A program made the position numbers and the translations under genes. Source: Cherax quadricarinatus (taxonomy: Eukaryota; Arthropoda; Malacostraca; Decapoda; Parastacidae). From it: 64,000 nt of DNA. The stretch is from positions 1,201,001 through 1,265,000 of the forward strand of contig NC_091369.1 in assembly GCF_038502225.1 (NCBI RefSeq), read 5' to 3'. This document shows positions 1-10,708 of this stretch, one piece after another (within the stretch, counting starts at the first letter, position 1; the number at the start of each line of letters is the position of its first letter). The notes below the pieces were generated by a model, which saw nothing but the letters and a program-made list of their open reading frames with translations, did not search any database and was not told where the DNA came from.

Positions 1-1276
1 CTGTGACAACTCCCACTTTGTGTGTGATTCTTTATCTTTTAACTCCACGCCTCTTGCCAAGACCCTCGCATTTACTTCTCTTACAACCCCATCTATAAAT
101 ATATTAAACAACCACGGTGACATCACACATCCTTGTCTAAGGCCTACTTTTACTGGGAAATAATTTCCCTCTTTCCTACATACTCTAACTTGAGCCCCAC
201 TATCCTCGTAAAAACTCTTCACTGCTTTCAGTAACCTACCTCCTACACCATACACTTGCAACATCTGCCACATTGCATCCCTATCCACCCTGTCATACGC
301 CTTTTTCAAATCCATAAATGCCACAAAGACCTCTTTAGCCTTATCTAAATACTGTTCACTTATATGTTTCACTGTAAACACCTGGTCCACACACCCCCTA
401 CCTTTCCTAAAGCCTCCTTGTTCATCTGCTATCTACTCTTAATTCTTTCAATAATAACTCTACCATACACTTTACCAGGTATACTCAGCAGACTTATCCC
501 CCTATAATTTTTGCACTCTCTTTTATCCCCTTTGCCTTTATACAAAGGAACTATGCATGCTCTCTGCCAATCCCTAGGTACCTTACCCTCTTCCATACAT
601 TTATTAAATAATTGCACCAACCACTCCAAAACTATATCCCCACCTGCTTTTAACATTTCTATCTTTATCCCATCAATCCCGGCTGCCTTACCCCCTTTCA
701 TTTTACCTACTGCCTCACGAACTTCCCCCACACTCACAACTGGCTCTTCCTCACTCCTACAAGATGTTATTCCTCCTTGTCCTATACACGAAATCACAGC
801 TTCCCTATCTTCATCAACATTTAACAATTCCTCAAAATATTCCCTCCATCTTCCCAATACCTCGAACTCTCCATTTAATAACTCTCCTCTCCTATTTTTA
901 ACTGACAAATCCATTTGTTCTCTAGGCTTTCTTAACTTGTTAATCTCACTCCAAAACTTTTTCTTATTTTCAACAAAATTTGTTGATAACATCTCACCCA
1001 CTCTCTCATTTGCTCTCTTTTTACATTGCTTCACCACTCTCTTAACCTCTCTCTTTTTCTCCATATACTCTTCCCTCCTTGCATCACTTCTACTTTGTAA
1101 AAACTTCTCATATGCTAACTTTTTCTCCCTTACTACTCTCTTTACATCATCATTCCACCAATCGCTCCTCTTCCCTCCCGCACCCACTTTCCTGTAACCA
1201 CAAACTTCTGCTGAACACTCTAACACTACATTTTTAAACCTACCCCATACCTCTTCGACCCCATTGCCTATGCTAA
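1..1276 (-). mobile_element. RTE-like LINE, copy 1 (5'-truncated; 3' end lies left of the window)
   Basis: The sequence is almost identical to 19566-20860 in the larger RTE-like LINE at 18545-22130, on the same strand. Homology stops sharply at about 1276, where gypsy integrase sequence begins, so the copy is 5'-truncated and inserted into the gypsy element. The part present covers the region between endonuclease and reverse transcriptase (RT) and the first RT motifs. Relative to the 18.5-kb copy it lacks about 13 bases near 430, which shifts the frame, so it cannot make a working protein. Its 3' end is outside the window, so target duplications cannot be checked. Confidence 0.85.
429..1226 (-). 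pseudogene. LINE ORF fragment: inter-domain region and start of the reverse transcriptase
   Basis: This is an open stretch of 265 codons from the RTE-like LINE polyprotein. It carries KMKGGKAAGIDGI and NYRGISLLSIPGKVYGRVI, which are early RT fingers motifs of RTE-type elements. It matches the middle of the 713-codon frame at 19566-21707 with only a few differences. The frame is lost at about 430 through a 13-base deletion; the catalytic palm motifs would lie downstream at coordinates 1-400 in another frame. It is a dead copy, not a host gene. Confidence 0.8.
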
Positions 1277-1890
1277 TATAGTATATCTAATGTTAATATA
1301 TATCTGTGTCCCCCAGATGAAAGTGGAGATAAAGGACCAACGATGTCAATAGCTACTCTTTCAAAAGGTACCGTAAAGACTGGCATTTTGACCATAGGTA
1401 CTCGCCTGGTACCTCGGGAAGATGACAGTTGGCAAACTTTACACGATCTACAATAGGTAGTGACATCTGAGGACATTTTTGGCCAAAAATAGGTTTCCCT
1501 AATTTTATTTAAGGTTTTACGATGCGAGAAATGTCCGGCTACTGGCAGGTCATGAGCCATTTTAAGAACAGTCTCTCTGCATTGACTTGGAACAACTAAG
1601 ATGGAATAGTCTATCTCATCTGAATTTAATTTGAATACTGACTTGTACAAGATACCTTTTATATATTCAAATTTATATGAAAAGTTTTTCCTTTGGATCA
1701 CTTGATTTTGTTTAGCGGCATTATGGCAATTCTGAAGAGAAGGGCAATTACGTTGTAAATTGACAAAGGAGTCCTTCGATATATCTAAAGGCTTAAAGTC
1801 AGGGAAAATCGAAGGATGGACAGTAGGGGAAGCATGGGCTTTGGTCTGAGCCCTAGTCAAGACATTTATGGTATCGGAGGTGATATCTTC
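1273..1890 (-). pseudogene. gypsy integrase fragment (zinc-binding domain and start of catalytic core)
   Basis: The reading frame contains the linker LTRAQTK, then an HHCC zinc-binding domain around HDLPVAGHFSHRK, YFWPKM and YCRSCKVCQ, then VPFERVAIDIVGPLSP, whose aspartate is the first catalytic residue of the integrase core. The core breaks off just after GHRYILTL, where LINE copy 1 begins. The frame runs on at its amino end into LINE copy 2 sequence, so the first 23 codons of the open frame (above 1890) are not integrase. The linker-to-HHCC spacing and the FERVAIDIVGPL signature suit Gmr1-like gypsy integrases as I remember them. Confidence 0.8.
1644..1890. repeat. 247-bp direct duplication, left copy
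   Basis: These 247 bases of gypsy sequence recur at 3185-3431 with an offset of 1541. I see one difference, G at 1811 versus A at 3352, which changes Ser to Leu in the integrase frame. The two copies flank LINE copy 2 exactly, so the duplication arose with that insertion. Confidence 0.9.
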
Positions 1891-3184
1891 AAACTTTGCC
1901 AATATCCCAAACCCCTCCTTTAAAGTGCAGGCATTGTACTTCCCATTTCCAGGACTCAAGTCCGACTATATGAAAATAACCGGTTTCCCCGAATCCCTTC
2001 ACTAAATATTACCCTGCTCACACTCCAACAGATCGTCAGGTCCCAAGTACCATTCGTCTCCATTCACTCCTATCTAACACGCTCACGCATGCTTGCTGGA
2101 AGTCCAAGCCCCTCGCCCACAAAACCTCCTTTACCCCCTCTCTCCAACCCTTTCGAGGACGACCCCTACCCCGCCTTCCTTCCCCTATAGATTTATATGC
2201 TTTCCATGTCATTCTACTTTGATCCATTCTCTCTAAATGACCAAACCACCTCAACAACCCCTCTTCTGCCCTCTGACTAATACTTTTATTAACTCCACAC
2301 CTTCTCCTAATTTCCACACTCCGAATTTTCTGCATAATATTTACACCACACATTGCCCTTAAACATGACATCTCCACTGCCTCCAACCGTCTCCTCGCTG
2401 CTGCATTTACCACCCAAGCTTCGCACCCATATAAAAGTGTTGGTACTACTATACTTTCATACATTCCCTTCTTTGCCTCCATAGATAACGTTTTTTGACT
2501 CCACATATACCTCAACGCACCACTCACCTTTTTTCCCTCATCAATTCTATGATTAACCTCATCCTTCATAAATCCATCCGCCGACACGTCAACTCCCAAG
2601 TATCTGAAAACATTCACTTCTTCCATACTCCTCCTCCCCAATTTGATATCCAATTTTTCTTTATCTAAATCATTTGACACCCTCATCACCTTACTCTTTT
2701 CTATGTTCACTTTCAGCTTTCTACCTTTACACACATTCCCAAACTCATCCACTAACCTTTGCAATTTTTCTTTAGAATCTCCCATAAGCACAGTCTCATC
2801 AGCAAAAAGTAACTGTGTCAATTCCCATTTTGAATTTGATTCCCCAAAATTTAATCCCACCCCTCTCCCGAACACCCTAGCATTTACTTCCTTTACAACC
2901 CCATCTATAAATATATTAAACAACCATGGTGACATTACACATCCCTGTCTAAGACCTACTTTTACCGGGAAATAGTCTCCCTCTCTTCTACACACCCTAA
3001 CCTGAGCCTCACTATCCTCATAAAAACTCTTTACAGCATTTAATAACTTACCACCTATTCCATATACTTGCAACATCTGCCACATTGCTCCTCTATCCAC
3101 TCTATCATATGCCTTTTCTAAATCCATAAATGCAATAAAAACTTCCCTACCTTTATCTAAATACTGTTCACATATATGCTTCAA
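1891..3184 (-). mobile_element. RTE-like LINE, copy 2, truncated at both ends and flanked by the 247-bp duplication
   Basis: This 1.29-kb piece has the RT palm and C-terminal region of the RTE-like family plus part of the 3' untranslated region. It lacks the last 170-200 bases of the family 3' tail (the CAAGTCGGCC-type end seen at 12288). Both junctions show short identity between LINE and target: TGTA at the upper end (3185-3188) and GATATC at the lower end (1882-1887; the family has GATATC at the matching place, 12455-12460). The sequence is divergent from copies 1 and 3 (for example FADET instead of FADDT), so it is a different subfamily. Confidence 0.85.
2036..3184 (-). pseudogene. RTE-like LINE reverse transcriptase, C-terminal 382 codons
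   Basis: The frame is open for 382 codons. It starts inside the RT with motif A, AFMDLEKAYDRVDRG, then motif B, GLRQGCVMSPWLFNIF, then motif C, LLFADETVLMGD, where the usual second Asp is Glu. That change in the metal-binding pair would probably cripple catalysis. The thumb and C-terminal region follow, including RYLGVDVSADG, LLYGCEAW and GLLRWFGHLERMD. The endonuclease and RT fingers are missing through 5' truncation. It is a retrotransposon fragment that still reads open, which suggests it is fairly young. Confidence 0.85.
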
Positions 3185-3431
3185 TGTACAAGATACCTTT
3201 TATATATTCAAATTTATATGAAAAGTTTTTCCTTTGGATCACTTGATTTTGTTTAGCGGCATTATGGCAATTCTGAAGAGAAGGGCAATTACGTTGTAAA
3301 TTGACAAAGGAGTCCTTCGATATATCTAAAGGCTTAAAGTCAGGGAAAATCAAAGGATGGACAGTAGGGGAAGCATGGGCTTTGGTCTGAGCCCTAGTCA
3401 AGACATTTATGGTATCGGAGGTGATATCTTC
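3185..3431. repeat. 247-bp direct duplication, right copy
   Basis: This is the partner of 1644-1890. On its right the gypsy sequence continues without a break into the segment between protease and integrase, so this copy plus 1643 and below restore a continuous gypsy element. Confidence 0.9.
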
Positions 3432-3676
3432 ACTTTCATCTAACAAGTGAACCGGTGATCCTACTACCTCGCTTTCGAGAGTAGCATCACTGGTTTTTAA
3501 TCCCACATGAATCTCCCGAGACATTGTCTCATCTGAACTTTCGAGGGGCTTCTCCGACTCTACAGGAAGAGGATCTGAAACACCTATGTCCATCTTTGGT
3601 GATGAAAGGTCAACCTCAGAAGGAAGAATGGCACCTTTTACATTACCTATTAGTACGGAGCAAGAAGTGATGGGAG

Positions 3677-5037
3677 CTAGTATGGCTTCAGACCAACCTG
3701 TGAACCATTTAGACCTAATGTAACAACGGATGGTAGGAAAAGTGTACGGCCCAAGTAGTCTGAAAGTATAGCAGAGGAATGAGTTTCTTTAAGATTAGGG
3801 AACAGCTTATCAGAAATTACTATACATGTGCATCCAGTGTCTCGTAAAATGGTAGATACATTAAGTCCATTAACTGTTCCTGAACAGAAGGGTGCTTGGT
3901 CATTACAGTCTTTAAAACATCTTCCAGCTTTTTGGACATTCTTAGAAGGACAATCTGGACGTTTATGTCCCTTAACACCACACAAATGACAAACAGGAAT
4001 AAAAGAAGTCATTTTACTTTCCACTAGAGGCTTTGATTTCTTAAGGTCTAATGAACCCTTGCCCTTAGGGTTCAATCCCTTTAGGTCTTTATAGGAATTG
4101 TGAGCCTCAGCATACAGGTCAGCAGCCTCACCAACTTCCTCAGCTTTAATCAGGTTACGTTCTCTAATGAATGTTCATATCTGGTGAGGAAGAGCTGTTA
4201 GGAACTGGTCAGCAACCATGAAGTCTCTAAGAGATTCATAACTGTGATCAATTCCTGAACTCTCTATCCAAAAGTCGAACAAACGAAAGAGTGTTACCTG
4301 TAGCTGCTGAAAGTTCTGGCCAGGCTGTTAGGTGGCATACCTGAAATCTTTCCTGTAAGAATTTGTGGTTTTTTGATATGCTTTAAGGATCGCCTTCTTC
4401 AGTAGGTTATAATTACATATGATATCATGTGACAAAGTTGCATAGATATTCAAAGCAGTACCAGAAAATAACATTCCTAACCTAGTAGCCCAGGTGTCAG
4501 CAGGCCATTCACAGAGGGTAGCGGTATTTTCAAACCTGATAATGTAAGAAGTTATGTCTTCCCCCTCTGTGAAGGGAGGTAAATTAGGTGTTGGAATATG
4601 TGCACTAGCTGCACGTTGTTCCATTACTCCTTCATCTAATTGCTGTTGTGAGAAAGTTAACTTCTTATTCTCTAATTCAAGGCGAGTTTGTTCGAGCTCG
4701 CGATCCTTTTCTCTCTCTCCCTTAACTCATATTCTCTGTCCTTTGCTCTTTCCTCAAGTTCCCTTAATTTAACCTGTTCCTCACGTATATTAGCTTGTTC
4801 CTCACGTACTCTAGCTCTCTCCTCACGATCAAATCTATCACGCTCCTTTTTGTCTTCTCTTTCGATTCTCTCTCTCTCCTTTTTCTCTTCTCTTTCCCTT
4901 TCTAACTGTCTTTCTTCTCTCTCAATTCTCTCTTTCAAGTCTTTCCTGGATCTTAGCACTAATGAAAGATTCTAAATTTTTCCCTGTTATTCCTAACTTA
5001 CTTCCAGCATTCATCCAAAACTGGTATTCATCCATAC
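3677..5037 (-). pseudogene. gypsy Gag and protease (coiled-coil, SCAN-like capsid, CCHC knuckle, DTG protease)
   Basis: From the minus-strand start near 5037 (MDEYQFWMNAGSKLG) the frame enters a long Arg/Glu coiled coil (4959-4690). A frameshift near 4700 leads into LPPFTEGEDITSYIIRFE and the capsid. The section read from about 4325 to 4110 resembles a SCAN domain: FQQLQ, FDFWIE, LRDFMVADQFL, then LIKAEEVGEAADLY. A zinc knuckle CHLCGVKGHKRPDC follows, then the aspartic protease signature DTGCTCIVIS. Gag and protease share one frame, broken by a TAA at 4328-4330 and a TGA at 4175-4177. It is therefore a pseudogene. The SCAN-like reading is a family judgement by eye. Confidence 0.75.
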
Positions 5038-5580
5038 TTGCAAGAATAACTTAAACTATCAGGGGAAATGAAACGGGTATTAAAGAAAACGGAGGGTTCA
5101 ATTCCTGCTCCGCTCAAACTGCAAAAAATCAGAGGGCTCGATCCCTACTTCAATTAAACTATGTATTAATGAAAACGAAGGGTTCTATGCCGGCTCCGAG
5201 CAAACAGTAAGTAGAATGGGGTCACTTGACCATCCAATCTTCTCACCAACAAATCAAGAGTGCCCTATGACAGTTCCCTTGATATAATAAAGAGCTCAAT
5301 GAAACAAGTTGTCACTGGAAAATCTCGGGTCCCTAGAGTCTAATCCTCCAAAGTGTTTCAAGCTCACAAGAAAGGTGGCAGAATTAAATATTATATCCTG
5401 TCTGACTTGACTTACAATAAATTGAGACTATAACAATCACCAAATCTTTTAAATACCTGTACCGTAGTCCTACCATAGAGAATGATTACTCATGGCTGGT
5501 GGTAACTGTCTGGGGTATGCGGCGTTGAAGTTCCAATGGTAGATTCGAGATGGAGTTGAATCTTGATTCAGTAGAGTTGA

Positions 5581-5597
5581 TCCTGGCAAGGTCGCCA
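5581..5597 (-). other. Putative tRNA primer-binding site of the gypsy element
   Basis: On the minus strand TGGCGACCTTGCCAGGA lies two bases inside the putative LTR end (TTCACA). TGGCGACC-type primer sites are common in gypsy elements. The position between LTR and gag is as expected. The complementary tRNA was not identified. Confidence 0.45.
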
Positions 5598-5599
5598 CT

Positions 5600-7438
5600 T
5601 GTGAAGGCTTACTCAGCCCTGTAACAACTTCAGACAGTATTACCAAGGCTGGCTCCTCCTCAGGAAAATTAGTGAATAGAAAAAGAAATAATAACAGACA
5701 AACATAAACACTTTATTATATAGAAAATATAAAATATAAAACACTTAAATATGAAATATTAATCCTACATTTAACCCTTTGACTGTTTTCGACGTATAAA
5801 TACGTCTTACGAGCCAATGTTTCTGACGTATATATACTCAATAATTCTAGCGGCTTCAAATCAAGCGGGAGAAAGCTGGTAGGCCCACATGTGAGAGAAT
5901 GGGTCTGTGTGGTCAGTGTGCACCACATAAAAAAAATCCTGCAGCACACATTGCGTAATGAGAAAAAAAAAAAACTCTGATCGTTTTTTTGGAATAAAAC
6001 GCCGACTTTGAGGTGTATTTTCGTATAGTATTTATCGTTGTATTCACGTTTTCATGGTCTTAGGTGATAAAATGGAAAACATATTACAGAAATAGAGATG
6101 ATTTTCATTACTTTGACGATGAAAACGACCTTGAAACTGAGCTCAAAGTAGCGAAAATGTTTGATTTTTACCAATGTTCAGGAGTAAATAAATCACACCA
6201 CACGTCCAATACACGTCAACTGGGGAGTCTAATATTCTTTCACTAGTGCACTGATATTATTTATACCATTTTTACAATAATGCAGTAGTCTGCATAACAG
6301 TAAATTTTGTATTTTTTTGTATGAATAAAAAATCAAAATAGAAAGCAATAATAATATAAGAGGGGCCTAGAGATGTGACTAATGAACAGAGCATATGTTA
6401 TTTTAGTGCCACGAATGTCTACCTTGTTTATTCTGGACCCTATTTTGAAATTGGCATCTTTTTTAGTTTGCGTGAAATTGGCCAAATTGCCAATTTCTGA
6501 CCATATTGGGTAGTCCAAATTAGTAAATGGGAGGTTTCTTGTACTCAGCTGATAGATAAAATGGAGTTCTAAAGAAATAGCTATGAGTTTGGTCAACTGG
6601 AACAATGGAATTGGCTGAAAATAGGGCTCAAAGTCGGCGAAATCGCCGATACGTATATGTCGCCGAGACCGCTAACTTCGCGGGAGCATAATTACATGAG
6701 TTTTCGACCAAATTTCGAACTTTTGGTGTCATTACCATCGGGAAAAGATTCTCTATCATTTCATAAGAAAAAATAATTTTTTTTTTTCAAAAATTGAGCG
6801 ACATAGAATGACAGTTTCAGAAAGGGGCCTGAAACAGTCAAAGGGTTAAGAAAATGAAAAATGAAAAATATAAATGATAACTGAATTTAATGCTAATATA
6901 TATAGGGGTGTCTGGTGTTGGTGACACTGTTGTTGAAATCGTAGCCGTTGCTGATGTAGGGGGGGGTCACAGGTGTTGGTGACCATCACTGGCTAGTTCT
7001 TCGCAGAGTATCGCCGTGAGTAGTATCCCGATGACAGGAAAGCAGGTTCTTTACCGCTGCAATGATGTGGGGTTACGTCCTGCAATTTCATACAGGTGCA
7101 CAGGTAATTAAATCCAAAATGGGACGTCTCCAGGACGTTAGTCCGTCTCCTGTTCTTCTCGTTGATTGACAGGTGACCCTCTCTGTCATCCAAGCTGGAA
7201 AGATAGACAGGTTACCCACTGCTTAAGAAATCACTCTCCATGGTAAGTACAATACCCAAAAGATGTGGTGATTATTACAACAGTCAACCTAGAGCAAGAC
7301 TGAAAGGACTAAGTTTGTTATTGGTCAAAAGTGACGCTTTCAACCAATAAATCCACTAGAATACAAGGCAGGCATGTACTTACAGTAGTGTTGGGAGCTG
7401 TGAGTCGAGTGATTTACTGTTTGACCAGAGCCCCCACA
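5600..7438 (-). repeat. Putative 5' LTR of the gypsy element, about 760 bp once the MITE is removed
   Basis: Read on the minus strand the segment starts TGTGGGGGCTC at 7438 and ends TTCACA at 5600, next to the primer-binding site. It contains an AATAAA (plus-strand TTTATT at 5712-5717) about 110 bp before its end, where a poly(A) signal in R would be. The 1079-bp MITE at 5771-6849 sits inside it. The boundaries are inferred from TG...CA and the primer site only; the second LTR is not in the window, so they are not proven. Confidence 0.45.
5771..6849 (+). mobile_element. piggyBac-type MITE, copy 1 (TTAA target duplication)
   Basis: The element is bounded by TTAA at 5771-5774 and 6846-6849. 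Inside these the ends are inverted repeats, CCCTTTGACTG on the left and CAGTCAAAGGG on the right. TTAA duplications with ends starting CCC are the mark of piggyBac-superfamily elements. It is about 1071 bp, has no long frame and no transposase, so it must be non-autonomous. A second full copy in the same orientation is at 61257-62325 and an older inverted one at 48670-49456. It sits inside the gypsy LTR. Confidence 0.85.
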
Positions 7439-7624
7439 CGTCACCTTTGGGGGGGGGAGAAAAGGCGAGAATAGCGGGAGCTTGACTTACCCTACCTTAA
7501 CAAGTAGCCGGCAGTGAAACTATTGTTACTATATACTCCCTCTCTATTCCTATCTATTGAACTTTTCCCTTTGTACTTTTTCATCGTACAAGTTTTTATT
7601 TTTTTTTATTTAAAAGTATCCATG

Positions 7625-8705
7625 TACAGGTCTCCCTCAACATTCGCGAGGGTTAGGGGATCAAGAGCCTCGCGAATGTTGAAAAACCGTGAATGTTTGG
7701 TGCCCCAATATATTGTAGGGAAATGTATTACAATACTGCTTCCTTAACTTGTTGAACCATGAATAATCATAAAATACATGAAAACAACGTAATTTGTACT
7801 AAATATATACATGTTATGCTTTAATAACGTATGTTATTTAATAACATGTATGTTAATAACATTTATGTTATTAAATACCACAGACCACCACTGCCTCCAC
7901 CAATGCCTCCACCACTGCGCGTCCCTACTACCCTCCCTCCGACCCCCGCAACTGGCAGCCAGCCCTCCCACCACTCAGTGTGGTGAGTGTTTTGTTTGTT
8001 CATTATTTGCTATTAAACTACAGTATAAATAATCTAAACCCATTCATGACTGCATATTGGAATGGCTATTAGGAAAGGTATTAGACGGTGACATCATGTG
8101 TTTACTCTTGAACACTGCAAAGAATCGAACATTTCTGCTATTGCTAATAATAACAATAGTAATAATAATAATAATAATAACAATAGTAATAATGATAATA
8201 ATAATAATAAATACGATATAATTGAAGAAGGAAATTGTACAAAAATACGAGGGAGTGGTTGACACATCGTCAGTGTGACTTTGTTTATGCTGGAGTGAAC
8301 ATTAGTCTCCCTGCTCTTCCAAACATTTCACAATAATTCAGCAGTTGAGGCAGTGGTATTTAATAACATATATGTTATAAATAATAATAGTACATGTTAT
8401 TAATAACATGTATTATTATTAACATGTATGTATTTAATAACATATGCTATAAATAATAATAGTACATATTATTAATAACATGTATTATTATTATTAACAT
8501 GTATGTTATTAAATACCATTGCCTCAATCACTGCCTATACCACTCCAGTCACACTCAGTCTACAAGCACCAAACAATGAATTATTGTGAGATGTTTGGAA
8601 GAGCAGGGAGACTAATGTTCACTCCAGCATAAACAAAGTCACACTGACCATGTGTCAACCACTCCCTCATATTTTTGTACAATTTCCTTTTTCAATTATA
8701 TCATA

Positions 8706-8780
<75 letters not shown>

Positions 8781-9131
8781 TGTTATTATTAGCTGTAGCA
8801 GAAATGTTTAATTCTTAGCAGTGTTCAAGAGTAAACACATGATGTCACCGTCTAATACCTTTCCTAATAGCCATTCCAATATGCAGTCATGAATGGGTTT
8901 ACATTATTTATACTGTAGTTTAATAGCAAATAATGAACAAACAAAACACTCACCACACTGAGTGGTGGGAGGGCTGGCTGCCAGTTGCGGGGGTCAGAGG
9001 GAGGGTAGTAGGGACTCACAGGTGGCGGGAAACTTAAATATGATTTGGCGGCTGAGAATTTGGGGGTTGGGAATTCGCGAATGTGTGAAGCCCGTGAAAG
9101 TTGAAAACGTGAATGTTGAGGGAGACCTGTA
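7625..9131. mobile_element. 1.5-kb foldback DNA element with TA target duplication
   Basis: The ends are perfect inverted repeats, CAGGTCTCCCTCAACATTC at 7627 and its complement ending at 9129, flanked by TA on both sides. The inverted homology continues far inward: about 7900-8330 pairs with about 8560-9000, leaving a short centre (8340-8560) that is itself rich in AACATGTATGTTATT inverted motifs and ATT triplets. No transposase is present. TA duplication and an end followed by CGCGAATGTTGA-like subterminal repeats recall pogo/Tigger-type ends; that class is inference. Each arm carries about 100 bp related to the TTAA MITE family (see findings). Confidence 0.8.
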
Positions 9132-9850
9132 TTTATTTTAAATGATGCGTCATTGCAATGTGTTATAATATGTACTGCATTTAAATTGTCTGGTACTTTC
9201 AGGACTGCCAGACAAACAGTTGTATCCTTCAGTATCTGCTGTATATGGTAACACAGAGGTTTCTATGGTATACCTAGGGCCGCCGCTGGATGGCTGACCC
9301 ACCGTATTTTTAGTACATACAATGCCAGACTGTAGAGCGCAACATGGTTCCTCGCTCATCTCAAGGGATTGTCCGCCCAAACTGTTTCCTTCGTTGTGAC
9401 GGATGTGTGGTGAGGATTACGGACTAGTAACTAGCTGCTCCTAGTGACACCTAATGTTAATAATTTAAGTGAAAGGAGCTTAACAGAAAAACTAGATCAA
9501 CCATGATGATATAGCCTTGATAAGCTATGCATCATACTGTGGTGAGAATCTTTTTCATACTTTAAACACATAGGAAATAAGAGTAAGGATAAACTTCTTA
9601 AGGTGTGAATTAAATACTTGTCATAAATACAAGCTATTTATGCCTTAATCAGTTTTTTGACCTGGATTAGTAAACGGTTTGAAATGAGATCATTGTCACA
9701 GTTCATCTACAATGAGTCAAAAAGCATGCCTAACAGAGTTTACCTCTGCAATGTATGCAATGTGCCTTGAAAAACATAATACTACTGGAGTAAAACTTGA
9801 TTTGATGTCACTTTTTATCAAACTAAGGCTTTTTAATTATTTGTATCAGT
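9132..9850. other. No gene recognised
   Basis: The stretch is AT-rich unique-looking sequence. The only frames are short, without coding character. Confidence 0.6.
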
Positions 9851-9969
9851 GAGTGTGTATGTGGGGGAGGGGAGGGCTGGGTGACTGTATATGTATATAC
9901 ATTGTGTGTGTGAATATCTCATATATATATTTATATATACATGTACATGTATATATGTGTATGTATGTA

Positions 9970-10092
<123 letters not shown>

Positions 10093-10127
10093 ATATTATG
10101 TAATAAAATATTCCTATTGGTAAAAAA

Positions 10128-10708
<581 letters not shown>

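Larger units (their letters stand above)
1277..7438 (-). mobile_element. Degenerate Ty3/gypsy LTR retrotransposon, Gmr1-like; 5' part with LTR, gag, protease and integrase
   Basis: Read on the minus strand the order is: putative 5' LTR (7438-5600), primer-binding site (5597-5581), gag with a coiled-coil and a SCAN-like capsid (about 5037-4080), zinc knuckle and protease (about 4000-3680), a linker, then integrase (1890-1277). There is no room for RT and RNase H between protease and integrase, which matches the PR-IN-RT-RH order of Gmr1-like elements; an internal deletion is the alternative. Three events break it: LINE copy 2 with a 247-bp duplication, LINE copy 1 cutting the integrase, and a MITE in the LTR. 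It also has in-frame stops. RT, RNase H and the 3' LTR are not in the window. Confidence 0.75.

Noticed and set aside
511..1197. 228-codon plus-strand frame (and its twin at 20101-20787)
   Set aside because: Both are antisense shadows of the RTE-like LINE ORF.
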